A stretch of 64,000 nucleotides of DNA from Flavobacteriales bacterium (lineage in GTDB: Bacteria; Bacteroidota; Bacteroidia; Flavobacteriales_F; PHOS-HE28): NCBI GenBank assembly GCA_016710015.1, contig JADJLR010000001.1, positions 744,001 through 808,000 on the forward strand, read 5' to 3'. The notes under the pieces were generated by a model that was not told the DNA's origin, did not search any database, and was given only the letters and a program-made list of their open reading frames with translations. Below are positions 6,487 through 15,138 of this stretch, piece by piece. The translations under genes were made by a program, and so were the position numbers. How positions within the stretch are numbered: the first letter of the stretch is position 1; every line of letters begins with the position of its first letter.

Positions 6487-8172
6487 CTACTGCGCTTTCG
6501 CGGATGCGTTCGCTCCGCGCATGAGCGCCCAATACACCACGAAGGCCACCGCGAAACCGATGAACCACGAAAGTTGATACAGTACCTCCAGAGGCTTCAC
6601 CCAGAAACCGATCAGCGCAGCGAACACTCCCAACGCCAGTGCCATGACTGCTGCCATATTAAAGCCCGAAGTGAAGGTGTACGCGCCTTTCACTGCGAAA
6701 AGATCAGGAATGGAGAGTGTGCATTTGCGCACCACGAAGTAGTCGGCAAGCAATATCCCGAGCACCGGACCAAGTAGGCCGCTCACGAAAATGAGGATGC
6801 CGCTGATCTCGTCCAGCAGCCACCATGGGCAGATCGCGATACCGATCAAACCGGCGATCACACCGCCCACGCGGAAGCTGATCTTCTGCGGAAAGAGGTT
6901 GCTGAACGCGTTCGCCGGTGCGATCACGTTCGCTGCGATGTTGGTGCTGAGCGTGGCGATGAGCATGGCCACTTGCGCGAAGATCACGACCACCGGACTC
7001 TTGAATTTGCTCACGAGCGATACCGGATCCCACGGCGCATCTTCCGCGATCAGCACGTCCTTGAAAGCGATCACTGCCGCGCTGGTGACGAATATGCCGA
7101 CGAACGAGTAGAAGATCATGGTGCCCGGCAGGCCAATGAACTGTCCGGCCAGCTGGTCCTTCTGGCTTTTCGCGAAGCGCGTGATGTCCGAGATGCTGAT
7201 GGCCATGGTGGCCCAGAAACCGACCATGGCGGTGAACCAGAGCACGTAGCTCCAGAATCCGGCTCCACTGCTTTCTCCAGTGCTGGCCGCTACTGTCAAC
7301 ACGGTCGACTCCTGCCCTTCCGCATTCCGGAATTGCACTTGGACGCTCGGCTCAACACCTGTCGAAATGCTCGTTGTAGTTCCGGAGATCGATGACCAAG
7401 CGATCGATGGAATGTTCTTGTACGCAGTTGGTATCACACGGTATTCTGTGGCTTTGGGTACACCGTCCAGTCCGACCAGCGGGGTCAACCGTAATTCATT
7501 TCCAGGGGTCGCATCGGCAGATGGGATCAACACGGCGGTGCTCTGCTGCAACTGTTTCCCTTGGTCCAAGGTGCTCATGATACCACCGGCGTTCTTCGCT
7601 CCCCAACCGATCAGCAGCAAGCCGATGATGATCAGGATCGGCGCCGCCCAAGTCTCCAGCCATTTGATGCTTTCGGTGCCTTTCCAAATGAAGTAGATGT
7701 TGATCAACCAAAAGACCCCGAACGCGATGAACTTACCAGCATTCAGTCCCGGATCGCCTGACTCACCAGTGGCGGCGTTCCAGATGGAATAGATCGCCAA
7801 GCCCCCGATCCAGGTCTGTACGCCGAACCAGCCGCAGGCCACGATAGCCCGAACAACACTCGGAATATGCACTCCTACCGTACCGAATGCCGCGCGCCCC
7901 TGCACCGGAAATGGAATACCATACTTCACACCGGCATGCCCATTCAACACCATCGGAATGGTGATCACCAGATTCGCCAAGCCGATGATCGCGAGCGCCG
8001 CCTGCCAACTCAGCCCAGCGCGCATCATGTACGAGGCTAGGATATACGTGGGGATGCACACCGCCATGCCCACCCACAATGCGGCGAGGTTCCACTTGCT
8101 CCAGGTGCGCTTGTCTGGCGGAATGGGGGCGAGGTCTTCGCTGAAGAGCGGTGAACGAGTGATGTCTTCCAT
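6487..8172 (-). CDS. NCS1-family nucleobase:cation symporter with a beta-rich insert
   Basis: This 561-residue permease starts at ATG 8172 (MEDITRSPLFSEDL); the upstream in-frame TTG is less likely. Family hallmarks include NLAALWVGMAVCIPTY, RAAFGTVGVHIPS, FGVQTWIGG, MVGFWATMAISISDITRFAK and a final pair of helices ending in LMRGANASAKAQ. About 12 transmembrane segments are expected. Residues about 200-305 (DQGKQLQQSTAV to the Gly-Phe-Trp before the next helix) are a Ser/Thr-rich, strand-rich stretch absent from typical NCS1 proteins of about 480 residues; it looks like an Ig- or Fn3-like loop domain. The context suggests uptake of uracil, thymine or a hydantoin-like compound. A decayed copy of its 3' end lies at 4479-4631. 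Confidence 0.9.
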   Translation of the reverse strand: MEDITRSPLFSEDLAPIPPDKRTWSKWNLAALWVGMAVCIPTYILASYMMRAGLSWQAALAIIGLANLVITIPMVLNGHAGVKYGIPFPVQGRAAFGTVGVHIPSVVRAIVACGWFGVQTWIGGLAIYSIWNAATGESGDPGLNAGKFIAFGVFWLINIYFIWKGTESIKWLETWAAPILIIIGLLLIGWGAKNAGGIMSTLDQGKQLQQSTAVLIPSADATPGNELRLTPLVGLDGVPKATEYRVIPTAYKNIPSIAWSSISGTTTSISTGVEPSVQVQFRNAEGQESTVLTVAASTGESSGAGFWSYVLWFTAMVGFWATMAISISDITRFAKSQKDQLAGQFIGLPGTMIFYSFVGIFVTSAAVIAFKDVLIAEDAPWDPVSLVSKFKSPVVVIFAQVAMLIATLSTNIAANVIAPANAFSNLFPQKISFRVGGVIAGLIGIAICPWWLLDEISGILIFVSGLLGPVLGILLADYFVVRKCTLSIPDLFAVKGAYTFTSGFNMAAVMALALGVFAALIGFWVKPLEVLYQLSWFIGFAVAFVVYWALMRGANASAKAQ

Positions 8173-8271
8173 GGTTGGCCGTGACAAGATAGCCGGACCG
8201 CGATACTTGCGTCGTTCCGCAACATCGCACGATCTGACCAGATCGCCTCATCTTTGACTGAAGCCAACCCT

Positions 8272-10050
8272 ATGCAACGATCGATCACCCTGCTGTCCAT
8301 CTGCTGTTTGCCTGTGCTGCTTGCCGCACAGCCAGCGAACGACGAACCGTGCTCCGCACTACCTCTGCCGGTAAATGAGGTATGCGCTTTTATGGTGGTG
8401 GATAATATTGACGCAACGCTCACCACAGGAGTGCCAGTGCCGAATTGCGCTAGCCTCTCCAATGCCGATGTCTGGTATTCTATCGACGTACCTGAGACAG
8501 GCTTCCTGCGCATCGAAACGGAAGCAGGTACCTTGACCGATGCAGCCATGGCGTTGTATAGTGCGCCATCGTGCGAAGGCCCCTTCACGCTTGTGGTCTG
8601 TGACGATAACGCCGGTCCCGGGACGATGCCACTTTTGGACTTGACCAGCCTTCTGCCAGCAAGCACCCTTTACCTGCGCATTTGGGGCACCAGTGGAACC
8701 ACCGGCAATTTCGGTCTCTGCGCGCATGCGATGCTTGAATTTCCAGAAGGCGACTGCATCTATCAACTGGACCTGTACGATTCGTTCGGTGACGGTTGGA
8801 ACGGGGGCGCACGGATGGGTTACAGCATCAACGGTGCGCCTTTCATCCTGGACAGTTTAGCGAGCGGCAGCTATGCAACACGGCTCTTTGGTGTGAACAT
8901 TGGTGATGTAGTGGTCCTGAGTTACAGCGCCGGCATCTTCAACAGCGAGAATTCTATTAGCCTGGGCATATTTGGAGTGGACGGATCCATCTTCCTCGGC
9001 ACGAACATGTCCACGAGCACGGTACTGTACTCCGGTGTGGTCGACTGCCAAGCACCGCCACCGATCGCCGGTGACTGCGGCTACGCTACGCCGTTGTGCG
9101 GAGACACTCTGTTTGCCCAAGGAGCACTGGTGAACGGTTTCACGGTGGATCTGGATCCGACGAACCGAGGATGTCTAACGTCGGGTGAACGGCAAGGGAT
9201 CTGGACCCAGTTCACAATTGCGACCGACGGCACGCTGGCATTGACGCTATCATCTTCGTTCCAGTCCGATATCGACTTCGCGATCTGGGGACCTCTGGAC
9301 AGTATCGTGTGTCCACCAGTTGGCGCTCCGATACGATGTTCGTATGCCTCCCAAGCAGCACAAACAGGCCTCTCCACAGCGGCAACGGACGTCAGTGAAT
9401 CCGCAGGCGGTGATGGCTGGGTGCGATACCTCGACGTGTTGTCAGGCCAGCGTTATTTGCTCTACATCGACAACTTCAGCGTGAACAGCAGCCCCCTCGA
9501 ACTCACTTGGCAGTTGGGCGACGGTGCCGCGTTGCTTTGTCCGGCCGCACCTGAGGCCCACTTCCTGGTACCGAACGCAACGATCCTGCCCGGAGGATCT
9601 GTCAACTTCATTGACCAATCCACCAACAACCCTACGGCTTGGTCATGGAGCTTCCCAGGTGGCGTACCCGATACGTCCAGTGATCAAGACCCGATAGGGA
9701 TCATCTACGAATTGCCCGGCTGCTATGATGTTTCCCTCACCAGCTACAACGCCGGTGGCCAAGGAAGCACAACGCAGGAATGTGCTGTGGTGGTCGATGC
9801 AAGTACCGGCCTCGGCGAAGTGACCAATGGGATCACACTTGTTCAACAAGCTTCCGGGATCTCACTGCGGAACGCGCACGGAGGCACCATGCAGGCTTTA
9901 CTACTCGATGCCACCGGTCGTGTATTGCGTAGCAAGAATGCCAGTGGCGAAGTGCACTTTCCCACGAACGACCTCAGCACGGGGCAATATCTCGTTGTTG
10001 TTACCAGTGATCACAGTACCTGGTCGAGGCGTGTGGTGATCGTGCATTGA
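8272..10050 (+). CDS. Secreted protein with PKD domain and T9SS sorting domain
   Basis: This 592-residue protein starts at ATG 8272. Residues 1-19 form a signal peptide (MQRSITLLSICCLPVLLAAQ). Two beta-sandwich-like regions follow, each opening with a DEPCSALPL- or DCGYATPLCGDTL-type Cys motif and containing VWYSIDVPETG and LYLRIWGTSG, which resemble the Cys-rich extracellular modules of Flavobacteriales secretome proteins. A PKD domain (ILPGGSVNFIDQSTNNPTAW, SWSFPGG) lies near residues 425-510. The last 80 residues carry the type IX sorting pattern (LLLDATGRVL, LSTGQYLVVV). It is probably surface-exposed or released; no enzymatic motif is visible. Confidence 0.85.
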   Translation: MQRSITLLSICCLPVLLAAQPANDEPCSALPLPVNEVCAFMVVDNIDATLTTGVPVPNCASLSNADVWYSIDVPETGFLRIETEAGTLTDAAMALYSAPSCEGPFTLVVCDDNAGPGTMPLLDLTSLLPASTLYLRIWGTSGTTGNFGLCAHAMLEFPEGDCIYQLDLYDSFGDGWNGGARMGYSINGAPFILDSLASGSYATRLFGVNIGDVVVLSYSAGIFNSENSISLGIFGVDGSIFLGTNMSTSTVLYSGVVDCQAPPPIAGDCGYATPLCGDTLFAQGALVNGFTVDLDPTNRGCLTSGERQGIWTQFTIATDGTLALTLSSSFQSDIDFAIWGPLDSIVCPPVGAPIRCSYASQAAQTGLSTAATDVSESAGGDGWVRYLDVLSGQRYLLYIDNFSVNSSPLELTWQLGDGAALLCPAAPEAHFLVPNATILPGGSVNFIDQSTNNPTAWSWSFPGGVPDTSSDQDPIGIIYELPGCYDVSLTSYNAGGQGSTTQECAVVVDASTGLGEVTNGITLVQQASGISLRNAHGGTMQALLLDATGRVLRSKNASGEVHFPTNDLSTGQYLVVVTSDHSTWSRRVVIVH

Positions 10051-10128
10051 TCGGCAGATCGCACACGGCATTCGTTTCGCGTCGATCGGGCTTTGGTCAA
10101 GATAGGGGCGGGTGAATTGCGTGTGCTC

Positions 10129-10238
10129 CGCGTTCGCGATCGCAGTGGAAAGCCCGCAGCGAGGTACGAGCGAGGACTTGCAACGAAGAGCGCGACACGA
10201 ACCCCGGTGTTTCATCCAAGTTGCGGGGGGCACGCCCT
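10129..10238 (-). repeat. Structured intergenic repeat, copy C
   Basis: Read on the minus strand it starts GGGCGTGCCCCCCGCAACTT, contains GCAAGTCCTCGCTCG, CCTCGCTGCGGGCTTTCC and ends GATCGCGAACGC. It shares the block order of copies A and B. The stretch from the end of the PKD gene (10050) to here holds no gene I can support. Its right end is 5 bp from the stop of the broken gene at 10243-10689. Confidence 0.55.
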
Positions 10239-10242
10239 CCCC

Positions 10243-10689
10243 CTACGAAAGCCACCTACTGGTGCGCCTATGTTTACCAAGTCCGACTACATCGAATTCA
10301 TCCTTCGCACCCATCCGCGTAATGCCAAAAGTCCTAAGGATCCGGTTCATCGAATCACCATCAAAAGCTTCTTCACGCACCCGCTTCCCGTTCTCCCAGA
10401 GAACACACGCATGACCTCCCGAACCACCGAAGAATTCCTACTCAACGTATGCGACTTTCTCGTTTCCGATTACCCCTAGTATCCGGTGTTCAACTTCCTC
10501 GGTTAGCAGTTCGAACTTCATAACAACCGGACTTGAAGTCATTCGGTTGACCTCATCGAACAGTTCAGGTGTCAGTGGGATGATCACCAGACTATCCGTC
10601 AACGAAACAATCCGAGCGTGTCCGAAAGTCCTAGCGATGGGGTCCAAAGAAGCCGTAGTGCCAAGGGATGCGTGGAGCGTGTATCCCAT
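10243..10689 (-). pseudogene. Hypothetical gene interrupted by an in-frame TAG
   Basis: From ATG 10689 the frame reads 83 codons (MGYTLHASLGTTASLDPIAR to GNEKVAYVE), then TAG at 10438-10440. It then continues in the same frame for 64 residues (EFFGGSGGHACVLWENGKRV to KHRRTSRWLS) to a TAG at 10243-10245. Both halves look like coding sequence, and the junction YVE-stop-EFFGGSGG reads naturally as one protein of about 148 residues. I recognise no family. It may be a dying gene, or two small genes. Confidence 0.5.
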
Positions 10690-10698
10690 AACGCAATT

Positions 10699-12069
10699 TC
10701 AAACACACGCCTCATCAGCGATCGCAATCGCCTTGCTGATGATCTCCATCCCCTCATCCACCCCCGCCTCATCGATCGTCAATGGCGGCGCGACAAAGAT
10801 CCAGTTCCAGCGCACGAAGGTGAACATGCCCAACTCGCTGATCTTGGCGGCCACCTTGTTCATAACGCCCATTTGGTCGGGTGTTGCGTTCCATGGCGCC
10901 ATCGGTTCCTTGGTCTTGCGGTTCTTCACCAGTTCAATGCAACCCAGCAAACCGGTGTTGCGGAAGTCGCCGATGCTCGGATGCTTCTGCGCGAGCTTGG
11001 CCACGCTCTCGTCCACGTACTTGCCCATGCTGGCGGCGTTCTCGATCAGGTTCTCCTCTTTGTAGATGTCGAGTACCGCGTTTCCTGCGGCGCAGGCCAC
11101 GGCGTGCGCACTGTACGTAAGGCCGATCGGCAACGGCTTATCATCGAAGTGCTTGATGATCTCTTCGCGAACGATCATGCCGCCGAGCGGAATGTAGCCT
11201 GCAGTGAGGCCTTTCGCCACGCACATGATATCCGGTACTACGCCGTGGTGGTCAATGCCGAACCACTTGCCGGTGCGACCGAAGCCGCTCATCACCTCGT
11301 CGCAGATGGTGAGGATGCCGTATTCGTCGGCGATCTTCTTCACTCCTTTCCAGTAGCCGGGCGGGTATTTGATGCAGCCACTGGAGCCGCTCTCCCCTTC
11401 CATTAGGATCGCAGCGATGTACTGCGGACCTTCGAATTTCACGACACGTTCCAAATGCGCCAATGCGTTCTCGGTGCACTCCTCGGGCGTCTTGCTATTC
11501 CACGGGCAGCGGTAGAAATACGGGTTCTCCACGTGGATGATGTTCGGCACGCCCTGGCTGTCGTGTGGCAAACCACGCGGATCGCCACCGGCCGTGAGAG
11601 CGCCGTATGTAGCGCCGTGGTAGCTCTGGTACAGCGTGATGATCTTGTGGCGACCTGTGTACAAACGTGCCAACTTCATCGCGTGCTCCACCGCTTCGGT
11701 GCCACCATTGGTAAAAAAGGTGCGATTCAACGAACCCGGCGTGATCTCACTCAAGGTCTTGCTCAACTTGCCGCGCGCCTCGGTGATCATGCCCGGATGC
11801 ACATAGCTCACCTCGGCCATCTGCTTCGCCACCGCCTCCGCCACTTTCGGATGCCCGTGCCCGATGTTCACGTTCATCAACTGCGAACTGAAGTCGATGA
11901 TCTTCTTACCTGAACGTTCGTAGAGGTAGATGCCCTTGGCGCTTTCAATGTTCAGCGGGTTCAAGCCGCTTTGCTTGCTCCAGGAAAAGATGCTGTGCTC
12001 GAGGTTGTCCTTGAGGATCTCGGCGGGCTTGCCTGCCGCGGCAGGGTTGGTCGAGGTCAGTGTCTTCAT
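10699..12069 (-). CDS. Class III omega-amino acid aminotransferase (probable beta-alanine aminotransferase)
   Basis: This 456-residue PLP enzyme of the acetylornithine/omega-amino acid aminotransferase class has the glycine loop NGGTEAVEHAMKLAR, D257 in ICDEVMSGFGRTGKWF that contacts the PLP ring nitrogen, and K286 in CVAKGLTAGYIPLGGMI as the Schiff-base lysine. The length is normal and the enzyme is cytosolic. Lying directly downstream of mmsA on the same strand, it most likely converts beta-alanine (or beta-aminoisobutyrate) to malonate (or methylmalonate) semialdehyde. Omega-amino acid aminotransferases vary in substrate, so the assignment depends on the neighbours. Confidence 0.9.
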   Translation of the reverse strand: MKTLTSTNPAAAGKPAEILKDNLEHSIFSWSKQSGLNPLNIESAKGIYLYERSGKKIIDFSSQLMNVNIGHGHPKVAEAVAKQMAEVSYVHPGMITEARGKLSKTLSEITPGSLNRTFFTNGGTEAVEHAMKLARLYTGRHKIITLYQSYHGATYGALTAGGDPRGLPHDSQGVPNIIHVENPYFYRCPWNSKTPEECTENALAHLERVVKFEGPQYIAAILMEGESGSSGCIKYPPGYWKGVKKIADEYGILTICDEVMSGFGRTGKWFGIDHHGVVPDIMCVAKGLTAGYIPLGGMIVREEIIKHFDDKPLPIGLTYSAHAVACAAGNAVLDIYKEENLIENAASMGKYVDESVAKLAQKHPSIGDFRNTGLLGCIELVKNRKTKEPMAPWNATPDQMGVMNKVAAKISELGMFTFVRWNWIFVAPPLTIDEAGVDEGMEIISKAIAIADEACV

Positions 12070-12085
12070 TCGAATGTGTTTGATA

Positions 12086-12175
12086 GAACGCAGATGACGC
12101 AGAAAGAGTGGATCAACGCGGATCTGAGAGTTGCATTATCTGCGACCGTCATTCCTTTCAGCGTCATCTGCGTTC
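12086..12175. repeat. Intergenic inverted repeat between mmsA and the aminotransferase
   Basis: A perfect 15-bp inverted repeat, GAACGCAGATGACGC at 12086-12100 and its complement at 12161-12175, fills the gap between the two genes. The 60-bp loop contains further GCGGATCTGAG-like blocks. It starts 4 bp after the mmsA stop and could act as a terminator, processing site or transcript stabiliser. The right arm plus one base is shared with 1629-1644. Confidence 0.7.
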
Positions 12176-12178
12176 CAT

Positions 12179-13651
12179 TCAGCTCATCCAGTTGGTCTTC
12201 CCTTCCGGGTTCCACTTCGTCGTGGTCTTCTTCAGCTGGGTCCAGAACTCGATGCTGCTCTTCCCTGTAATGTCACAGGTACCGAATTTGCTGTCGTTCC
12301 AGCCACCGAAGCTGAAGGGTTCACGTGGCACTGGCACACCAATGTTCACGCCGATCATGCCGGCACTGGCGCGCTCCATCACCTGACGGGCTTGTCCACC
12401 GCTTTGGGTGAAGACCGCTGCAGCATTGCCGTATGGGTTTGCGTTCTCGATGTCGATGGCTGCATCCAGATCCTTCGCACGGATGATACTGATCACCGGA
12501 CCGAAGACCTCTTCTTGCGAAATGCGCATGTCTGGTGTTACGTGGTCGATAATGGTGGGTCCTAGATAGTATCCGTCCTTGGCACCGCCTTCAACTTGCG
12601 GGTTGCGACCATCCATGATCACTTTGGCACCGGCCTTCTCGGCTTCTTCGATGTAACCGATGATGCGTTCGAAGGCTGCTTTGCTGATCACAGGACCGAG
12701 GTTCTTGCCGGGGATGAGCTTCTTCGCTTCGATGATCATTTGATCGATGATGTGCTCCACGGCACCCACGCCGACCATTTGCGCAGCAGCCATGCAGCGC
12801 TGCCCGGCGCAACCGCTCATGCTGGCGACCACATTGCTTGCGGTCATTTCCAAGTGAGCATCTGGAAGTACGATCAAGTGATTCTTCGCACCGCCCAGAC
12901 ACAACGCACGTTTCAGCGACGCGGAGGCACGGATGTACACGATCTTGGCCACCTTGGTACTGCCCACGAAGCTCACGGCCTTGATCCCGGGGTGATCGCA
13001 GATGGCTTCGACGATCTGACGGTCGCCGTTCACCACGTTGAAGACACCGTCGGGTAGTCCGGCCTCCTTCAACAGTTCTGCGATGCGGATGGCGCTGATC
13101 GGAACCAGTTCGCTCGGCTTCAAGATCATGGTGTTACCCAGCATCAGTGCGTTCGGGATGGTCCAGTGCGGCACCATGTTGGGGAAATTGAACGGTGCGA
13201 TACTGGCCACTACGCCCAACGGTTTCCGCTCGATGCGGCACTCCACGCCCTTGCTTACCTCCAGCAATTCACCTTGTATCAGCTGTGGCAGGCTGCATGC
13301 GAATTCGGTCAATTCCATGCTTTTGTCCACCTCAGCATACGACTCATCCATGGTCTTGCCATTCTCTGTATGGACGAGCGTGGCCAACTCTTCGCGGTTC
13401 TTCGCTAACAGTTCGCGGTAGCGGAAGAAGACCTGCGAACGCTCCTTGATCGGCGTTCCGCTCCAACCCTGGAACGCGGCCTCGGCGGCTTTCACCGCAA
13501 CATCAAGGTCCTTGGCCGAGGAAAGGGAAACGGTGCTGATCAAGCTGCCATCCAATGGCGAGCGGACCTCCATCTGCTTTTGGCCGTTCGCGGCAGGTTT
13601 ACCGGCTATGTAGTTGCGGGTCTCGGGGTACTTCAGTGTGCTCGTTGGCAT
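12179..13651 (-). CDS. mmsA: CoA-acylating methylmalonate-semialdehyde dehydrogenase
   Basis: This 490-residue member of the aldehyde dehydrogenase superfamily starts at ATG 13651 (MPTSTLKYPETRNYIAGKP). The catalytic C286 lies in SGCAGQRCMAAAQ. The general-base Glu of ordinary aldehyde dehydrogenases (ELGG) is replaced in CLGGAKNH, a hallmark of the CoA-dependent MMSDH subfamily. NAPFN-type and KPSELVP motifs for NAD binding are present (IAPFNFPNM, ILKPSELVP). It converts malonate semialdehyde to acetyl-CoA or methylmalonate semialdehyde to propionyl-CoA, with NADH and CO2. With the aminotransferase downstream it forms the last step of reductive pyrimidine degradation; it could also serve valine or inositol breakdown. 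Confidence 0.93.
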   Translation of the reverse strand: MPTSTLKYPETRNYIAGKPAANGQKQMEVRSPLDGSLISTVSLSSAKDLDVAVKAAEAAFQGWSGTPIKERSQVFFRYRELLAKNREELATLVHTENGKTMDESYAEVDKSMELTEFACSLPQLIQGELLEVSKGVECRIERKPLGVVASIAPFNFPNMVPHWTIPNALMLGNTMILKPSELVPISAIRIAELLKEAGLPDGVFNVVNGDRQIVEAICDHPGIKAVSFVGSTKVAKIVYIRASASLKRALCLGGAKNHLIVLPDAHLEMTASNVVASMSGCAGQRCMAAAQMVGVGAVEHIIDQMIIEAKKLIPGKNLGPVISKAAFERIIGYIEEAEKAGAKVIMDGRNPQVEGGAKDGYYLGPTIIDHVTPDMRISQEEVFGPVISIIRAKDLDAAIDIENANPYGNAAAVFTQSGGQARQVMERASAGMIGVNIGVPVPREPFSFGGWNDSKFGTCDITGKSSIEFWTQLKKTTTKWNPEGKTNWMS

Positions 13652-13718
13652 GTCGCTTGTGTGAAGGCCCGAAGTTACGAAGGCAATACCGGCTGGAAGT
13701 GCATGCCTAGGAAACACA

Positions 13719-13746
13719 GAAGCCGCTCGAATGACCGAGCGGCTTC
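13719..13746 (-). terminator. Hairpin terminator after the small membrane protein gene
   Basis: GAAGCCGCTCG and CGAGCGGCTTC form a perfect 11-bp stem around a 6-base loop. It lies 19 bp past the stop of the minus-strand gene at 13766-14188. Only a weak U-run follows (TGTGTTTCC). Confidence 0.75.
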
Positions 13747-13765
13747 CAATGGACCAGCTTTCAGC

Positions 13766-14188
13766 TCAACTCGCTTTGTTCCCACTTCCTAGGACCAAGC
13801 CGACCAACGCACCCATGATGCCTCCCATGAGCGCATTGACCCCGACATCAACAGCCATGATCATTCGCCCTTTCCAGATATTCATCATGCTGTACAAGGA
13901 CAGGTCGATGCTTAACGCTATAAGCCCGAACAGCAACAGTCCTGCAATGAAGCCGGACTGGGCCGTTCCCACTCCCATCCGTGCGAGGCTCCACGCGATC
14001 AGCAGACCATAGACCAAGTTGCTCAGGATCAAATACAGAAAGTCCGGCTCGGCCTTCATCACTGCTAAAGCCCTTCTCGTTGTGTGCTCGTCCATATAGC
14101 CCTTCAACAACATTCCGTACACCAACCATCCCATCAGGAAGTAAGCGACGGCGGCGACGACGGCAGCTAGTAAGGTCTTCGTGTTCAT
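13766..14188 (-). CDS. Small integral membrane protein (DUF1761-like)
   Basis: This 140-residue protein starts at ATG 14188 (MNTKTLLAAVVAAVAYFLMG). It has four predicted transmembrane helices: TLLAAVVAAVAYFLMGWLVY, FLYLILSNLVYGLLIAWSLA, GFIAGLLLFGLIALSIDL and GVNALMGGIMGALVGLVLGS. The N-terminal helix ending in GWLVYGMLLKGYM and the overall length resemble DUF1761-type proteins, whose function is unknown. It is monocistronic with its own terminator. Confidence 0.75.
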   Translation of the reverse strand: MNTKTLLAAVVAAVAYFLMGWLVYGMLLKGYMDEHTTRRALAVMKAEPDFLYLILSNLVYGLLIAWSLARMGVGTAQSGFIAGLLLFGLIALSIDLSLYSMMNIWKGRMIMAVDVGVNALMGGIMGALVGLVLGSGNKAS

Positions 14189-14643
14189 CTGCAATTAGTT
14201 TGGTGCATCTTCAACCAAACCTATCAGTAAGGCCCACAACCGCCCGTTGGGCCAACGAGTGGTTATGAACCGGGGAAGGTTCGTTACAGAACATTCCAGG
14301 ACCTCGATCGACAAAGACAAGGATCCCCCTATGATCCCCGGGCTTCTTACGCGGATCGTGCGTGCCACTATCCCTTCTTCTCCATTATCGCCTTGCACTC
14401 CACAGCACACACATGGCCCTTCTCGCCGTGTGCTTACAGGTGCTTACCATCCTTGCATTTGTCCTTGCATACCTGATCTTTCTCCATGGCCATTTCGTCC
14501 TGACCGCGATCGTCGCCACCCATCAGGTCGATCAGCGCCATCATGGAAAGGAGTTTGTGGTTCCTATTCGTGTTGGTGGATATCGAACATGGAACGATCC
14601 GGGCGGTGATCCTACCTTCGCCATTGAACCAAACACCACTGCA
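14189..14643. other. Intergenic region upstream of yajQ, no supported gene
   Basis: The yajQ frame is open back to 14362, but the extra 94 codons (hydrophobic, then a low-complexity tail) lack any YajQ counterpart. I see no convincing gene on either strand, no clear hairpin and no repeat. It presumably contains divergent promoters for the membrane protein and yajQ. Confidence 0.5.
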
Positions 14644-15135
14644 ATGCCATCCGTTGACATCCTCTCCAAGGTAGACCTACAAATGCTGGACAATGCCGTG
14701 AACGTTGTGAAACGCGAGCTCGATTCGCGCTACGACCTGCGTGGGACGAACAGCACCGTGGAAGCCGACCAAAAGGCACTCACCATCAAGATCAGCACGG
14801 AGGATCACATGAAGTTGGACGCGATCCTGGACATTCTGCTGGAACGCAGCGGCAAACAAAAGGTGGATGTGCGCAGCTATGACCTGAGCTCAGAGCCAGT
14901 GCCTAGCGGCAAGATCCTCTATCGCATCATCAAGGTCAAACAGGGCATCGAACGCGAAACGGCGAAGAAGATCGTAAAGGCGATCAAGGACAGTGGGCTG
15001 AAAGTGCAACCCCAGATCATGGACGACATGATCCGCGTAACAGGCAAGAAGATCGACGACCTACAGGCGGTGATGGCGTTGTGCAAGGAGACCGATTTCG
15101 AATTGCCCTTGCAGTTCGACAACATGAAGAGTTGA
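14644..15135 (+). CDS. yajQ: YajQ-family nucleotide-binding protein
   Basis: This 163-residue protein starts at ATG 14644 with MPSVDILSKVDLQMLDNAVN, which matches the family start (PSFDIVSE...). Other family blocks are LDSRYDLRGT, ITISTEDHMKLDAILDIL-like, KQGIERETAKKIVKAIKDS and IRVTGKKIDDLQAVMAL. YajQ proteins have two ferredoxin-like domains and bind nucleic acids or, in some proteobacteria, cyclic di-GMP. The cytosolic role here is unknown. A GTG-started membrane protein gene follows after 3 bp, suggesting co-transcription. Confidence 0.93.
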   Translation: MPSVDILSKVDLQMLDNAVNVVKRELDSRYDLRGTNSTVEADQKALTIKISTEDHMKLDAILDILLERSGKQKVDVRSYDLSSEPVPSGKILYRIIKVKQGIERETAKKIVKAIKDSGLKVQPQIMDDMIRVTGKKIDDLQAVMALCKETDFELPLQFDNMKS

Positions 15136-15138
15136 GCC

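Noticed and set aside
14362..14643. N-terminal membrane extension of YajQ
   Set aside because: The frame is open but has no family counterpart and the YajQ start at 14644 is canonical.
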